A stretch of 64,000 bases of DNA from an uncultured Colwellia sp. (GCA_913061475.1 CAJXUN010000015.1:1-64000), one strand, 5' to 3'; counted from the first letter of the stretch, positions 42,335 through 53,812 are shown. Notes: generated by a model not told the origin, from the sequence alone. Numbers and translations: made by a program.

Positions 42335-42787
42335 TTATTTGTTTTTATCTAACCAATCTTTTGCAAAATCTAAGGCATATTCATAGCCGTTGGCTCCTAA
42401 GCCACTAATTACGCCGACCGCAATGTCTGATAAATATGAATGTTGTCTAAATGATTCACGTGTATGTACATTTGATAGATGAACTTCAATAAAGGGAATG
42501 CTAACCGATAATAAAGCATCCCGCAGCGCAACACTGGTATGAGTAAATGCAGCAGGGTTTATGATGATGAAATCGATCTTTTCAAAGCTTGCATGAATTT
42601 CATCAATCAGTATATGTTCCGCGTTTGACTGTTGTTGACTCAGTTGCACATTCATACCCTTGGCAACTTCGGTCAAGTTTGTCATAATTTCCGCGAGCGA
42701 TAATGAGCCGTAAATAGCCGGTTCACGCTTGCCTAGCATATTTAAATTGGGACCATTTAATACTAAAATGTTAAACTTTGTAGTCAT
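42335..42787 (-). CDS. aroQ: 3-dehydroquinate dehydratase type II
   Basis: The 150-residue type II enzyme converts 3-dehydroquinate to 3-dehydroshikimate in the shikimate pathway. [21 protein letters not shown] contains the catalytic Tyr and Arg region; [18 protein letters not shown] and [18 protein letters not shown] hold the substrate-binding residues. A GTG five codons upstream is possible, but the ATG at 42787 fits the family start better. Confidence 0.94.
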   Translation of the reverse strand: MTTKFNILVLNGPNLNMLGKREPAIYGSLSLAEIMTNLTEVAKGMNVQLSQQQSNAEHILIDEIHASFEKIDFIIINPAAFTHTSVALRDALLSVSIPFIEVHLSNVHTRESFRQHSYLSDIAVGVISGLGANGYEYALDFAKDWLDKNK

Positions 42788-43076
42788 CTTCGGTAAAAAC
42801 ACCTTAATTGTTAAGTGATGCTAACATCATGTCATATTTTACAATGTGATTGAATTTAATTAAGGCTAAATGCCATGATTAATCTCATTTGACGATTATT
42901 ATAGTGTTTTCGCAGAATATAGCAGCAAAATACTGGTCTAATCACTTGATGGGGAAAATAAAGCGATTAATATTAGGCAAGTTATCAAAATTTCACTAAA
43001 CTAAATGCTGTAGGAATTTTAATTAATTCATTGATTTAACTGATTGCAAGAGATCAATCGTAAGTTAAATGTTGTC

Positions 43077-43529
43077 ATGTCATTTTATGTTAATTACAAG
43101 GATGAAATTATTAAAGCCATCTTTTTTAAAATTGCTGTCGTTATCTTGCTTTTTAGTCCTCAAGTTTACGCAATTAATATTATCTCGAATATAACCGCTG
43201 ATACCCCATCGCTGTCGGTTACCCAATTGCGTCGAATTTATTCTATGCGCCAACTTCATTGGCAAAATGGAACACCCATTGTGGTGTATGTTTTAGCGAG
43301 CAATAATCCACTTCATCAACAATTTTGCAAACAACAATTACGCTTATTTCCTTATCAACTTGACCGAATATGGAACAAATTAACCTTTTCGGGTTATGGG
43401 GTCGCCCCCATTGAAGTCGCCACTCAGCAAGAGCTTATTAAGGCGATCAAATTGACTAAAGGTGCTATTGGTTATGTGGATAATTTATCGGAGGTCAAAG
43501 ATGTTAACGTCATTAAAATTGATGATTAG
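43077..43529 (+). CDS. PstS-like periplasmic substrate-binding domain protein
   Basis: This short secreted protein (about 150 residues) has a signal peptide ending in VYA and then one PBP-like domain: SVTQLRRIYSMRQLHWQNGTPIVVYV and KAIKLTKGAIGYVD match the phosphate-binding-protein-like domain of orphan proteins. No Pst permease genes adjoin it. The longer frame begins with TTG at 43044; I prefer ATG 43077. Its end overlaps the start of the porin-like gene, so the two are coupled; the third gene is a c-di-GMP protein, suggesting a signalling rather than a transport role. Confidence 0.75.
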   Translation: MSFYVNYKDEIIKAIFFKIAVVILLFSPQVYAINIISNITADTPSLSVTQLRRIYSMRQLHWQNGTPIVVYVLASNNPLHQQFCKQQLRLFPYQLDRIWNKLTFSGYGVAPIEVATQQELIKAIKLTKGAIGYVDNLSEVKDVNVIKIDD

Positions 43530-44730
43530 ACCGTCTCACGTGTCGTATTGTTTTGTCATCGTACTGTGTCATTTATGCTTAGCCTTTACCTTAAGTGCTA
43601 GCGAAGTAAGCAATAAGTCATTACAAGTGCATGGTTTTGTCGCACAGGGAGTTATAGATGCCAGCGGTAGTAACTATATTAATGATGATGAAAATCTGTC
43701 GTTTGAGTTAACTGAAGTAGGGATCAATGCCTCATATCAACTTAATGATACGTTTCGCATTGCAGGACAAGCGGTTTACCTAAATGGTGGCAATCGCTAT
43801 CATGAAGGTCCTCGCGTTGACTATTTACTTCTAGAGTGGGATGCGTTTCATAACGACGTATGGCAAGCGAGTTTCTATTTTGGCCGCGTTAAAAACAATC
43901 ATTGGTTGCATTCCAGTACCCGAGACATACCTTTTGCTCGTCCGTCCATTATTATTCCACAAGTGGTTTATTTTGATGGTTTTCGAGATATTGCGGTCGG
44001 TGGCGATGGCGCAGCGGTCAAGTTAAGGTATAGCGATGATGCTATTGGTGAAATAGACTTTAATTTCAGTCGTGGTGAAAGCTCAATTTCTGACGACCAG
44101 GCCGATGTGGTTATCGGTAAATTAGCCTTAGGCACAATAGATCATGACCTTGATGCTCAAGCGAGTATTTATTGGCGCCCGCCATATTCACAGTGGCGCT
44201 TTGGTATCTCAGCGTTAGATTCAAGCTTTACCTATGATCGGGTAGAAATAGATAATTTTTTTGATGGCGATTTCATTTTTCAGTTTTATACTGCAAATGC
44301 TATTTACGAAGGCGAGTTTTGGCAGTTTAGCGCGGAAATATTTCAAGAGCGTTTTGTTACCTCAGGATTTTACTTTCCTGGCTTTCACCGAGATGAAATA
44401 GGTCAAGGTTATTACGTGCAAGCGAGTTATCAATTACAGAAAGATTTTTCACTGATGACTCGATATGAACGTTTTTATGCTAATAAAGATGATAGAAACG
44501 GAGCGAAATTATCGCAAAGTACGGGCGGATTAGTGCCGTCATATTTTGGTTTTCATCATGATACTATGATTGGGCTTTCATATGATTTCTCTAGTGATTC
44601 TCGAGTAAGTGCTGAGTATCACTGGATGGAAGGCGGTGCCAGGTTATCGCCTATTGTTCAACCAAATCCGATCGCCAATGATAGTAAAAATTGGCAGGTC
44701 TGGGCTATTCAATTTATGTATTGGTTTTAA
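43501..44730 (+). CDS. Porin-like outer-membrane beta-barrel protein
   Basis: This 409-residue protein has an N-terminal signal (CFVIVLCHLCLAFTLSASE) and a mature part of alternating amphipathic strands rich in Tyr, Trp and Phe: LQVHGFVAQGVIDASGSNYI is the first strand and the protein ends in an aromatic residue, QVWAIQFMYWF, the usual signal for BAM assembly. GGAGGT lies five bases before the ATG at 43501, while an upstream start at 43462 lacks one. It overlaps the PstS-like gene by 29 bases and touches the GGDEF-EAL gene. Confidence 0.82.
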   Translation: MLTSLKLMIRPSHVSYCFVIVLCHLCLAFTLSASEVSNKSLQVHGFVAQGVIDASGSNYINDDENLSFELTEVGINASYQLNDTFRIAGQAVYLNGGNRYHEGPRVDYLLLEWDAFHNDVWQASFYFGRVKNNHWLHSSTRDIPFARPSIIIPQVVYFDGFRDIAVGGDGAAVKLRYSDDAIGEIDFNFSRGESSISDDQADVVIGKLALGTIDHDLDAQASIYWRPPYSQWRFGISALDSSFTYDRVEIDNFFDGDFIFQFYTANAIYEGEFWQFSAEIFQERFVTSGFYFPGFHRDEIGQGYYVQASYQLQKDFSLMTRYERFYANKDDRNGAKLSQSTGGLVPSYFGFHHDTMIGLSYDFSSDSRVSAEYHWMEGGARLSPIVQPNPIANDSKNWQVWAIQFMYWF

Positions 44731-47177
44731 TGATGAAAGCTAGTTTTGTTAGTGTTTCAGTAAAACTATTCGTTTTGGTAGTCAGTGCTTTATTACTATT
44801 GAGTCTGTCGATTTCTATGCTGTCCATTTCGCGATTGGATCAGGAATTTAGCCAGTATCAGAGTAATAAATTGCGACAAGGAGCTGCGCAATTTGACCTA
44901 CAGAGTCGAATTGGGCGAGAGCATGTACGTATTTGGTTAGAATCATTTACTGATCTTATTCAGCTTAAGAATGAGTCTGATTTTAAACATGCCGCGGATG
45001 CGTTAGCAAAGCAATTTGACGCACTGCAAATAAACCACAATATTGAAGCGTTATGGTTAGTTTCAAGTGAACTGAAACCTATTTACCAGTCTGCGCCATT
45101 ATCCAAGCAAGTGCTGGCTAGTATGAAGCGAGTCAGTGATAGTTTTTCTCCTGATGATTACCTGAGCTGTGTACAACGGTGCCAACAAATCGTATCGATA
45201 CCGATATTAAATGCTCAAGGAGAAATGGCGATTGTTGCTATGTCGATTTCATTTGTTGATGTTATCTATGCGATAAATCAAGCGCTTGAAAATCAAGTGG
45301 CTATTGTAGCCTTTAATAAATCGCAGGGTGCTACATTAGCCCAAGCAAAAATTATTACCTCGTCGGCAACGTCACTTATGAAGGCTCTTTTTTCGCAAAA
45401 AAATCATGACGAACTTTTGTCAAAAATTAAAGTCGGTGGTTTGCAGATTGAGTATGACAATAGTAGTTATTTAATTAATTTACTGCCGCTAGCATCGTCA
45501 ACGTCTCAAGATTTTTATATGGCACAGGTTGATGATGTCAGCTCTTTTACCAATAAATATCAGACCTATCGTATGCAGTTTATGCTCTCGGCGTTAGCTA
45601 TAGTTATCGTTTTAGCCTTTTTAGTACATTTTGTTGCCGGCCCCTTTACCAAAAGATTATTAGTGCTTTCTGATATTTTACCTTTGCTTGCACGGAAAGA
45701 ATTCGACCAGTTTCGTCAAGTACGCATAATTCAATCGAAAATATTCCCTGATGAAATTGATGTCTTGATTAGTGCTACAACAGACTTGAGTTATCAATTA
45801 GAAAAGCTAAACACAGAAGTCACTCAAAAAACGAAAGAATTAGAAAATATCGCCATGTATGACCTGTTAACAGGTCTGCCTAATCGCAACATGTTGAATT
45901 ATCAGTTACGTAAGCTGTTACAAAATGCCACGCGTAATAATAGTAATATAGGTATTTTGTTTTTAGATTTAGATGATTTTAAGAAAGTAAACGACAGCCA
46001 TGGTCATGGCGAAGGTGATAAGTTGCTTATTGAAGCGGCAAATCGAATAAACCTGAGTGTCAGTAGTGGCGACATGGTCTGTCGTTTTGGTGGTGATGAG
46101 TTTGTTATTTTACTTGAGAGTGATACATCAGCCACAACAGCCGAGGCACTGGCGAAAGCGATATTAAAAAGTTTTCAGCAGCCAATAAAAATTAACACAG
46201 GTATGTTTTATGTAACAAGCAGCATTGGTATCGCAATGACTGATAGCAACTTGATACAAGCTAGCGAACTTATCAGCCATGCCGATATCGCTATGTATGA
46301 GGCGAAAGACAACGGTGGTGATCAATACTTTGTTTATCATGGCGACATGTTCCAGCGTGTAGCTCAAAGAGTGATGATGGAAGGTGAAGTTAAACAAGCA
46401 CTTGCCAAAGGGCAATTTAGTTTAAGTTTACAGCCTCAACTGGTGGCAAAAACTAATAAAGTGCATGGTTTTGAGGCATTATTACGCTGGCAGCACCCGG
46501 AACGTGGCATGGTGTCTCCGGATGATTTTATTCCTATTCTAGAAAACTCTGAACACATGATTGCACTTGGTTATTGGGTTATTCATCGTTGTTTTGAGTT
46601 GTATGGCGATATGCGTAATATTGGCTTAAGTGATGTGAAAATAGCCATTAATTTATCGGCTGCCCAGTTTGCTGATGTTAACTTGCCAAGCTATTTACAG
46701 CAATTACTCGAAGATTTTCAGGTAAGTGCGCAAAGTTTTGAGCTTGAGTTAACGGAGCAAACCCTGGTTAAAGATATTGATAAAGCGATAGAAACCATGG
46801 ATGCGCTGCGTGAGTTAGGTTTTAGCTTTGCCATTGATGATTTTGGCACGGGTTACTCTTCTCTCGCCTACCTTAAGCGTATGCCAGTTGATGTGATTAA
46901 AATTGATAAAAGTTTTGTTTTCGGCATGCTGGAAAATCATGCTGATTTTCAAATTATTATGTCGACTATCGCTATGGTGAAAAATTTAGGTTTAACTGTT
47001 ATTGCTGAAGGGGTTGAAACACAGGCACAGCTGCGCAGTTTAACTGAAAATGATTGTGACCTTATTCAAGGCTATTATTTTTCGAAGCCTATCCCTGAAG
47101 TCGATTTATTTGACTTTATTAGTAGAGAAATGGCAGATGGCTACTGGAAAACAATAGTGAGCTCAGATGTGACTTAA
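44730..47177 (+). CDS. Membrane GGDEF-EAL c-di-GMP protein
   Basis: This 815-residue inner-membrane protein has a signal anchor (about 10-30), a periplasmic sensor region with two cysteines (SCVQRCQQI), a second membrane helix near 280-300, then GGDEF and EAL domains. The cyclase site is intact (RFGGDEFVIL), as is the phosphodiesterase site (GFEALLRW, DDFGTGYSSL), so it may be bifunctional. The start ATG shares a base with the porin-like stop codon; the TTG start at 44691 is less likely. Its periplasmic part could sense what the PstS-like protein binds. Confidence 0.9.
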   Translation: MMKASFVSVSVKLFVLVVSALLLLSLSISMLSISRLDQEFSQYQSNKLRQGAAQFDLQSRIGREHVRIWLESFTDLIQLKNESDFKHAADALAKQFDALQINHNIEALWLVSSELKPIYQSAPLSKQVLASMKRVSDSFSPDDYLSCVQRCQQIVSIPILNAQGEMAIVAMSISFVDVIYAINQALENQVAIVAFNKSQGATLAQAKIITSSATSLMKALFSQKNHDELLSKIKVGGLQIEYDNSSYLINLLPLASSTSQDFYMAQVDDVSSFTNKYQTYRMQFMLSALAIVIVLAFLVHFVAGPFTKRLLVLSDILPLLARKEFDQFRQVRIIQSKIFPDEIDVLISATTDLSYQLEKLNTEVTQKTKELENIAMYDLLTGLPNRNMLNYQLRKLLQNATRNNSNIGILFLDLDDFKKVNDSHGHGEGDKLLIEAANRINLSVSSGDMVCRFGGDEFVILLESDTSATTAEALAKAILKSFQQPIKINTGMFYVTSSIGIAMTDSNLIQASELISHADIAMYEAKDNGGDQYFVYHGDMFQRVAQRVMMEGEVKQALAKGQFSLSLQPQLVAKTNKVHGFEALLRWQHPERGMVSPDDFIPILENSEHMIALGYWVIHRCFELYGDMRNIGLSDVKIAINLSAAQFADVNLPSYLQQLLEDFQVSAQSFELELTEQTLVKDIDKAIETMDALRELGFSFAIDDFGTGYSSLAYLKRMPVDVIKIDKSFVFGMLENHADFQIIMSTIAMVKNLGLTVIAEGVETQAQLRSLTENDCDLIQGYYFSKPIPEVDLFDFISREMADGYWKTIVSSDVT

Positions 47178-47214
47178 ACAGTGTAGTTAGCTAGAGTAAA
47201 CTTTCCTGAATAAC

Positions 47215-47234
47215 AAAGCGCCAAAAGGCGCTTT
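47215..47234. terminator. Terminator between the GGDEF-EAL gene and dsbD
   Basis: AAAGCGCC pairs with GGCGCTTT around AAAA, followed by an AT-rich stretch; it can serve both convergent genes. Confidence 0.7.
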
Positions 47235-47289
47235 ATTTATTTGGAATCAATGGTATATCACCAGTTGATGGTATTGTTATTTACTAAGC

Positions 47290-49128
47290 TTAAGGTAAGA
47301 ATGTTTCATCTACATGAGCTGAAAACTCATCAGCGCCCATAAAGCCTGTAACTCTACGTTGCGATAATTCATTACCCTTTAAGTCGAAAAATAGAATCGA
47401 TGGTAAGCCAAAAATGTCAAATGTAGACATGAGTTCAACACTATCTTTCGAACCCGTATCAGTTAAGTCTATTTGCAGTAGCACAGTGCCAGCTAGTGAT
47501 TTTTGCACGTTAGCTTCGAAGAAAGTGTACTCTTCAAATTCTTTACAGGCGATACACCAATCAGCATACAAGTCAACCATCACCGTTTTACCTTCCGCAT
47601 TAGCTTTTGCTATGGCTTGATTCATTTCTGTGAGGTTTTTTACATGGATAAAACCATGATTATCAGTTTGTTGCGATATCGAAATATTGCTAGCAGGATA
47701 AACCAATTGATAGGCTTTATTCGCACCAATAAAGAATACTAAGAAGATAATGATACTGCGCAAGCCAAACCCAAAGGTTTTAGACGAGTCTTGGTTGACG
47801 GTATAAAAGTAACCTGCAGTAGCCAAAATAAGCACAGCCCAAAGCACGTCGATAACAAGTACAGGTAAAAAACGCTCTAGTAAGAATATAGGCACCGCGA
47901 GTAGTAATAAACCGAATATATTCTTAATCACATTCATCCAATTTCCGGCTTTAGGTAGTAACTTACCACCTGAACTACCCAACACTAGTAAGGGTAACCC
48001 CATGCCTAAACTGAGTGCATATAGAGCTGACGCACCTAAAAAAATGTCGCCAGACTGCGAGATATATAAAAGTGCGCCAGTTAATGGTGCGGTAGTACAA
48101 GGTGATGCGACTAAACCTGAAATAGCGCCCATGACTAATACGCCAATATAAGAGCCACCTTTTTGGTTACTACTGAGCTGATTTAATTTGTTCTGCCAGC
48201 TACTGGGTAAGGCTAAATTAAATATGCCGAACATGGAAAGTGCCAAGAAAATAAATAAGGCACTTAATGCGATAAGTACGATTGGATGTTGAAACATAGC
48301 CTGAAATTGCGCGCCAGCAATGGCGACAACAATACCCAACAAGGTATAAGTAACCGCCATACCTTGTACGTAGAAAAATGATAACGTGAAGGCTTTTTTA
48401 GTGGATAATTTATCACCTTGACCAACGATAATGCCGGTTAAAATAGGATACATTGGAAATACACAAGGAGTAAAAGACAATAACAAACCACCAACGAAAA
48501 ATGCGACTAGCGTTAACCAGATGTTATCACCTTTAAGCATGTCAGCTAATTGATGCTGTTCGCTACTGTTTGCTTTAGTTGCCGTTACATTTTTTTGCTG
48601 CTCACTACTTATATCTAAGGCAGCTAAAACATTGCTTGTATCACTGGCGGTATTTGCTGTTAAAGCAACTTCACTTAAATCAATGGTCTTTTTAGTCGGA
48701 GGGTAACACAAGCCTTTTTTTGCGCAACCTTGGTAGCGCACGGTAAGACTAGCATCGCTACTAGCCTGCTCTATATCTATGGTAAATGCTAACTGACCAG
48801 TAAATATTTGTTGAATACCGAAAAATTCATCCTCATGGCTTTCGCCAGTGGGGAGGTCGACCGGCACTATAGTGGCGTTACTCGTGGTAAATTTAAATTG
48901 ATGGCGATACAGATAATAACCGTCGGCAATATTGAAACTTACTTGTAGTTTATTTTTCTGTTGATGAAAATCAAAAATAAACGCTTTGTCCACTTTCAAA
49001 AACTCATCATCATTACTAAATAATGAGGCAGGAGTGCTAAAAATTGACTCTTGTGCGTTTGCTAAAGGCGGTGTAGCAATTGATAAGCTGGTAAGCATTA
49101 ACCAAAATACAGCAACAATTTTTTTCAT
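47290..49128 (-). CDS. dsbD: Thiol:disulfide interchange protein DsbD
   Basis: This 612-residue inner-membrane protein carries reducing power from cytosolic thioredoxin to periplasmic DsbC/DsbG and cytochrome maturation. It has a signal peptide, an N-terminal periplasmic domain with YQGCAKKGLCYPP, an eight-helix membrane domain with Cys pairs in FTPCVFPMYP and ASPCTTAPLTG, and a C-terminal thioredoxin domain with the CxxC motif YADWCIACKEFE. Length is normal. It follows cutA by five bases on the same strand, the usual pairing in Gammaproteobacteria. Confidence 0.96.
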   Translation of the reverse strand: MKKIVAVFWLMLTSLSIATPPLANAQESIFSTPASLFSNDDEFLKVDKAFIFDFHQQKNKLQVSFNIADGYYLYRHQFKFTTSNATIVPVDLPTGESHEDEFFGIQQIFTGQLAFTIDIEQASSDASLTVRYQGCAKKGLCYPPTKKTIDLSEVALTANTASDTSNVLAALDISSEQQKNVTATKANSSEQHQLADMLKGDNIWLTLVAFFVGGLLLSFTPCVFPMYPILTGIIVGQGDKLSTKKAFTLSFFYVQGMAVTYTLLGIVVAIAGAQFQAMFQHPIVLIALSALFIFLALSMFGIFNLALPSSWQNKLNQLSSNQKGGSYIGVLVMGAISGLVASPCTTAPLTGALLYISQSGDIFLGASALYALSLGMGLPLLVLGSSGGKLLPKAGNWMNVIKNIFGLLLLAVPIFLLERFLPVLVIDVLWAVLILATAGYFYTVNQDSSKTFGFGLRSIIIFLVFFIGANKAYQLVYPASNISISQQTDNHGFIHVKNLTEMNQAIAKANAEGKTVMVDLYADWCIACKEFEEYTFFEANVQKSLAGTVLLQIDLTDTGSKDSVELMSTFDIFGLPSILFFDLKGNELSQRRVTGFMGADEFSAHVDETFLP

Positions 49129-49133
49129 AACCG

Positions 49134-49445
49134 TTATTTTAAAGACTCATTGATCCAGTTTAAGTATTGATTATCGCCTTGCTGGATGTTCAGGGTGATA
49201 ACCTCAGGAGTATCGTATGGATGCAACTGCTTAATGCGATTGTTGATTGAATCAAATAGGGCTAATGTACTTTTAATCATTAACTGTACTTCTGTTTCAT
49301 TAACAACTTTGCCTTGCCAACGATAAACCGAAATCATGTTGGGTAAAATATTAACACAAGCGGCTAGTTTTTCAGATACCAAGTGCTCAGCAATGTTTTG
49401 TGCTACCGACGCGGTAGGGCAGGTACATAAAGTTACTTGATACAT
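49134..49445 (-). CDS. cutA: Divalent-cation tolerance protein CutA
   Basis: This 103-residue trimeric PII-like protein has the family pattern CTCPTASVAQNIAEHLVSEKLAACVNILP, YRWQGKVVNETEVQLMIKS and HPYDTPEVITLNIQQGDNQYLNWI. E. coli CutA is linked to copper tolerance, though the mechanism is unclear. A GTG four codons upstream also opens the frame; I prefer the ATG at 49445. It is the first gene of the cutA-dsbD pair. Confidence 0.93.
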   Translation of the reverse strand: MYQVTLCTCPTASVAQNIAEHLVSEKLAACVNILPNMISVYRWQGKVVNETEVQLMIKSTLALFDSINNRIKQLHPYDTPEVITLNIQQGDNQYLNWINESLK

Positions 49446-49668
49446 TATCACAAACACCTTAATAAACGCTTAAATGAACACCATAAACTGTATGGTTTAT
49501 ATGATGAATAACACGAGCAGTTTACGCTAATCTTTTTCAATCAGTAAGTAGTAAAGCCATTATAAATTAAGGTGCTGTAACGAAATTAAACATACCTAAA
49601 AGCTCGCTTGCTTGAAAAAGACCCGTTAACCCCCATATTAGTTTCATTAAAGATTATTAGGATCTGCT

Positions 49669-50169
49669 ATGTTTCGCCTTTTATTTGTATTGTTCATTAT
49701 TATTCCTATTATTGAAATTTCCGTTTTAATACAGGTAGGGGCAGTTTTTGGTCTTTGGCCAACCATTGCTATCGTTATTTTTACCGCATGGTTAGGAGCA
49801 AAATATGTCCGTCAACAAGGGCTAGCTACCTTAAGTTCTGTACAAACAAAAATGGCACAAGGACAAATGCCGTCTGACGAAATTGTGACTGGACTCATGT
49901 TATTAGTTGCTGGCGTGCTGTTAGTAACGCCTGGTTTTGTCACTGATTTTTTTGGTTTGAGTTTATTAGTTCCTGCGGTTCGTCATGCAATTGCTGGTAG
50001 CGTTATGTCACATATGAAAAACAACCCGGGTCAACAAGGTTTTCAGTTTCACAGCCATAGCCAGAATTCAGCTGATTTCTCTCAACCACCTGAAAGCCCG
50101 TTTCAAGAACATATTCAACCACCACATAAAGGCCAAACCTTAGATGGTGAATTTGAGCGCAAAGATTAA
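49669..50169 (+). CDS. fxsA: FxsA family membrane protein
   Basis: This 166-residue inner-membrane protein has the FxsA pattern: LLFVLFIIIPIIEISVLIQVG, then AWLGAKYVRQQGLATL and LLVAGVLLVTPGFVTDFFGLSLLVP. The C-terminus is hydrophilic and His/Gln-rich. In E. coli FxsA (suppressor of F exclusion of phage T7) relieves T7 exclusion in F-plasmid hosts when overproduced; its normal role is unknown. It sits upstream of groES, a conserved neighbourhood. Confidence 0.92.
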   Translation: MFRLLFVLFIIIPIIEISVLIQVGAVFGLWPTIAIVIFTAWLGAKYVRQQGLATLSSVQTKMAQGQMPSDEIVTGLMLLVAGVLLVTPGFVTDFFGLSLLVPAVRHAIAGSVMSHMKNNPGQQGFQFHSHSQNSADFSQPPESPFQEHIQPPHKGQTLDGEFERKD

Positions 50170-50186
50170 AAAAATACCGAGATGGA

Positions 50187-50214
50187 CTTGTGAAGTTTCA
50201 TTTAATCCCCATCT
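50187..50214 (+). promoter_or_regulatory. Heat-shock (sigma-32) promoter of groESL
   Basis: CTTGTGA at 50187-50193, a 13-base spacer and CCCCATCT at 50207-50214 match the RpoH consensus (CTTGAAA, 13-17 bases, CCCCATNT). It lies about 60 bases before groES. An inverted repeat, GAGATGG at 50179-50185 and CCATCTC at 50209-50215, overlaps it and could be a weak fxsA terminator or an operator. No CIRCE element is seen. Confidence 0.85.
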
Positions 50215-50275
50215 CTGAATCAACAAAATTAAAATCCTTAATTTTTTATTAAATTGAACATCTCAGGAGAACAAA

Positions 50276-50566
50276 ATGAGTATTCGTCCATTACACGATC
50301 GTGTGATCATTAAGCGTAAAGAAGTTGAGTCAAAATCTGCTGGCGGTATCGTATTAACAGGTAGTGCTGCTGAGAAATCAACACGTGGTGAAGTCGTAGC
50401 AGTAGGCAAGGGCCGAATGTTAGAAAACGGTGACATACGCGCGTTGGATGTAAAAATTGGTGACCAAGTGATCTTCAGTGAAGGTTACGGCGTGAAAACT
50501 GAAAAAATTGACGGCGAAGAAGTACTAATCTTGTCAGAATCTGACATTTTAGCAATCGTAGAATAA
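50276..50566 (+). CDS. groES: Co-chaperonin GroES
   Basis: The 96-residue co-chaperonin caps the GroEL ring during ATP-driven folding. [29 protein letters not shown], including the mobile loop, and the C-terminal [14 protein letters not shown] are typical. CAGGAG lies eight bases before the ATG. It is followed by groEL after 148 bases. Confidence 0.98.
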   Translation: MSIRPLHDRVIIKRKEVESKSAGGIVLTGSAAEKSTRGEVVAVGKGRMLENGDIRALDVKIGDQVIFSEGYGVKTEKIDGEEVLILSESDILAIVE

Positions 50567-50702
50567 TTAATACTTGGCTTGTCGTTATTTAACTTAATAG
50601 CGGCATCAAAAGTGCTCACTTACAACTGTAAGCTCCGCGCTTTTTCTTTGCTCTAAAGTCAACTTACTTAAAGCAAAGCATTAATGAAATATTTTGATAT
50701 AG

Positions 50703-52373
<1,671 letters not shown>

Positions 52374-52397
52374 AAATAGAGCTTAAACTCTATTTTT
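52374..52397 (+). terminator. First hairpin after groEL
   Basis: AAATAGAG pairs with CTCTATTT around a six-base loop immediately after the stop codon, ending in T residues. Confidence 0.65.
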
Positions 52398-52420
52398 GTA
52401 AGCCAAGCACTTAATAAATG

Positions 52421-52453
52421 AAAGCCCGAATAGTAATGTTCGGGCTTTTTTTT
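52421..52453. terminator. Main terminator after groEL
   Basis: AAAGCCCGAA pairs with TTCGGGCTTT around a short A/T/G loop and ends in a long T-run. The whole element, including the loop, recurs with one base change at 60894-60925. It also lies downstream of the minus-strand kinase gene only in antisense, so its main user is groESL. Confidence 0.92.
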
Positions 52454-52474
52454 GTTTGTTTTTATGGCGTTTAA

Positions 52475-53812
52475 TTAATGAAGAATTGGCAGTTTTATTT
52501 TGAACCTTGCACCACCAGAGGCTGAACTAGAAATACTTATTTCTCCGTCAAGTTGGTTCACAGCACTTTTAACAATTGCTAAGCCCATTCCCAAACCACC
52601 CGTCTTTCTCGTACGACTATTATCTAATCGAGCATATGGGATGAAAATTGTCTCATAGTCTTGTTTTGGTATGCCTTTACCATCGTCTTCAATGGATATT
52701 TCTACAAATGCAGCGACTTTATTAACGTTTACAATCACATTGCTTTTTGCATGACTCACCGCATTTTTTAGTAGATTGTCAATAATTAGTCGCAAATTTG
52801 CCGCATTACAATTAACGGTGATATTTTCAGTAAAATGGGCATCAACACATATCGTTGAATTCAATGTTAATTGGGATATTCGGTGTTCGATAAAGTGGTT
52901 TAAATTGAACTCTTCGTTACTATTTTCGTCCGTTTGAATATTCAACTTGGAAAATTGAATGATCTGAGAACACAGCTCATCAATATCAGTTATGTATTGA
53001 TCAATATTATTAACTAAATCAACTTGTTCTGAACTCGTACTCTTTTTCCTTAGAATACCTGTCGCTAATTGTATTCGACTTAATGGTGTTCTTAGTTCAT
53101 GTGGAACGGCTTGTGCAAATATTTGGCTTTCATTGACTTTATTAGACAAAGCTAAGGCCATTCTATTGAAGCTTTCGGCAAGTATTGTTAAAGGCTCTGA
53201 AAGGTGATTAGCTCTCGACTTTAATTCCCCTTTACCAAACTGGGAACTTATCAGGTTTAGGTGATTTATGTCTTTTTGAAGTTTTCTTATCGGAAGGTAC
53301 AGCGCTAACCCAATAACCACCACAATAACAAAAAGAAGAATAAAAATAGAATATTCTTCAATATCAAAAGACTCTTCCGGTAAGTCGTAGCCATTTAGCT
53401 CAAGCTCTTGCGATTTGTCTTTAATAATAAATTTATCGGAAGTATTTTCTATTGCGTGAATAGCTAATAACTCTCCGTCTTCTAACTCATAAACATCGAT
53501 ATTTTTATGACTATTGAGAAAAACACATTCAGTGCACAACTGACGTATGTCTTTAGCACCTAACCAGCCAATATCGAACGGATAATCCTGCTTATCAATG
53601 TTGCTATAAAAATCATTTGCTTGAATTTTTTTAATTTTTCTTTGGCTTTCGAGCAAGTTATTAACAAATATGGTGTCGTTAACAAAGTCTTCTACTGCAT
53701 CATGCTCATTCCACTTATCCAAAATAAAAAAGGTCAGGAAAACACTGGTAAATATAGCTAAAAATAGGGATCCATATAAGCGAGTAAAAAAAGGTGTAAT
53801 ATAATTATTCAT
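52475..53812 (-). CDS. Two-component sensor histidine kinase, RstB-like
   Basis: This 445-residue inner-membrane kinase has two transmembrane helices (about 12-31 and 153-173) enclosing a periplasmic domain of about 120 residues that contains LCTEC (C93, C96), a possible redox or metal site. A HAMP region follows, then the dimerisation domain with phospho-acceptor H238 in AVPHELRTPLSRIQ, and an ATPase domain with NLLKNAVSHA, EDDGKGIP and GGLGMGLAIV. It overlaps the regulator gene by eight bases and is translated after it. It is RstB-like in layout, but orthology is not shown. Confidence 0.9.
   Translation of the reverse strand: MNNYITPFFTRLYGSLFLAIFTSVFLTFFILDKWNEHDAVEDFVNDTIFVNNLLESQRKIKKIQANDFYSNIDKQDYPFDIGWLGAKDIRQLCTECVFLNSHKNIDVYELEDGELLAIHAIENTSDKFIIKDKSQELELNGYDLPEESFDIEEYSIFILLFVIVVVIGLALYLPIRKLQKDINHLNLISSQFGKGELKSRANHLSEPLTILAESFNRMALALSNKVNESQIFAQAVPHELRTPLSRIQLATGILRKKSTSSEQVDLVNNIDQYITDIDELCSQIIQFSKLNIQTDENSNEEFNLNHFIEHRISQLTLNSTICVDAHFTENITVNCNAANLRLIIDNLLKNAVSHAKSNVIVNVNKVAAFVEISIEDDGKGIPKQDYETIFIPYARLDNSRTRKTGGLGMGLAIVKSAVNQLDGEISISSSASGGARFKIKLPILH

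Noticed and set aside
43102-43190. ATG with AAGG upstream that reads a second signal-peptide-like stretch in another frame of the PstS-like gene
   Set aside because: It stops after about 28 codons. The in-frame signal peptide ending VYA leads into the real domain, so I saw no need for a frameshift.
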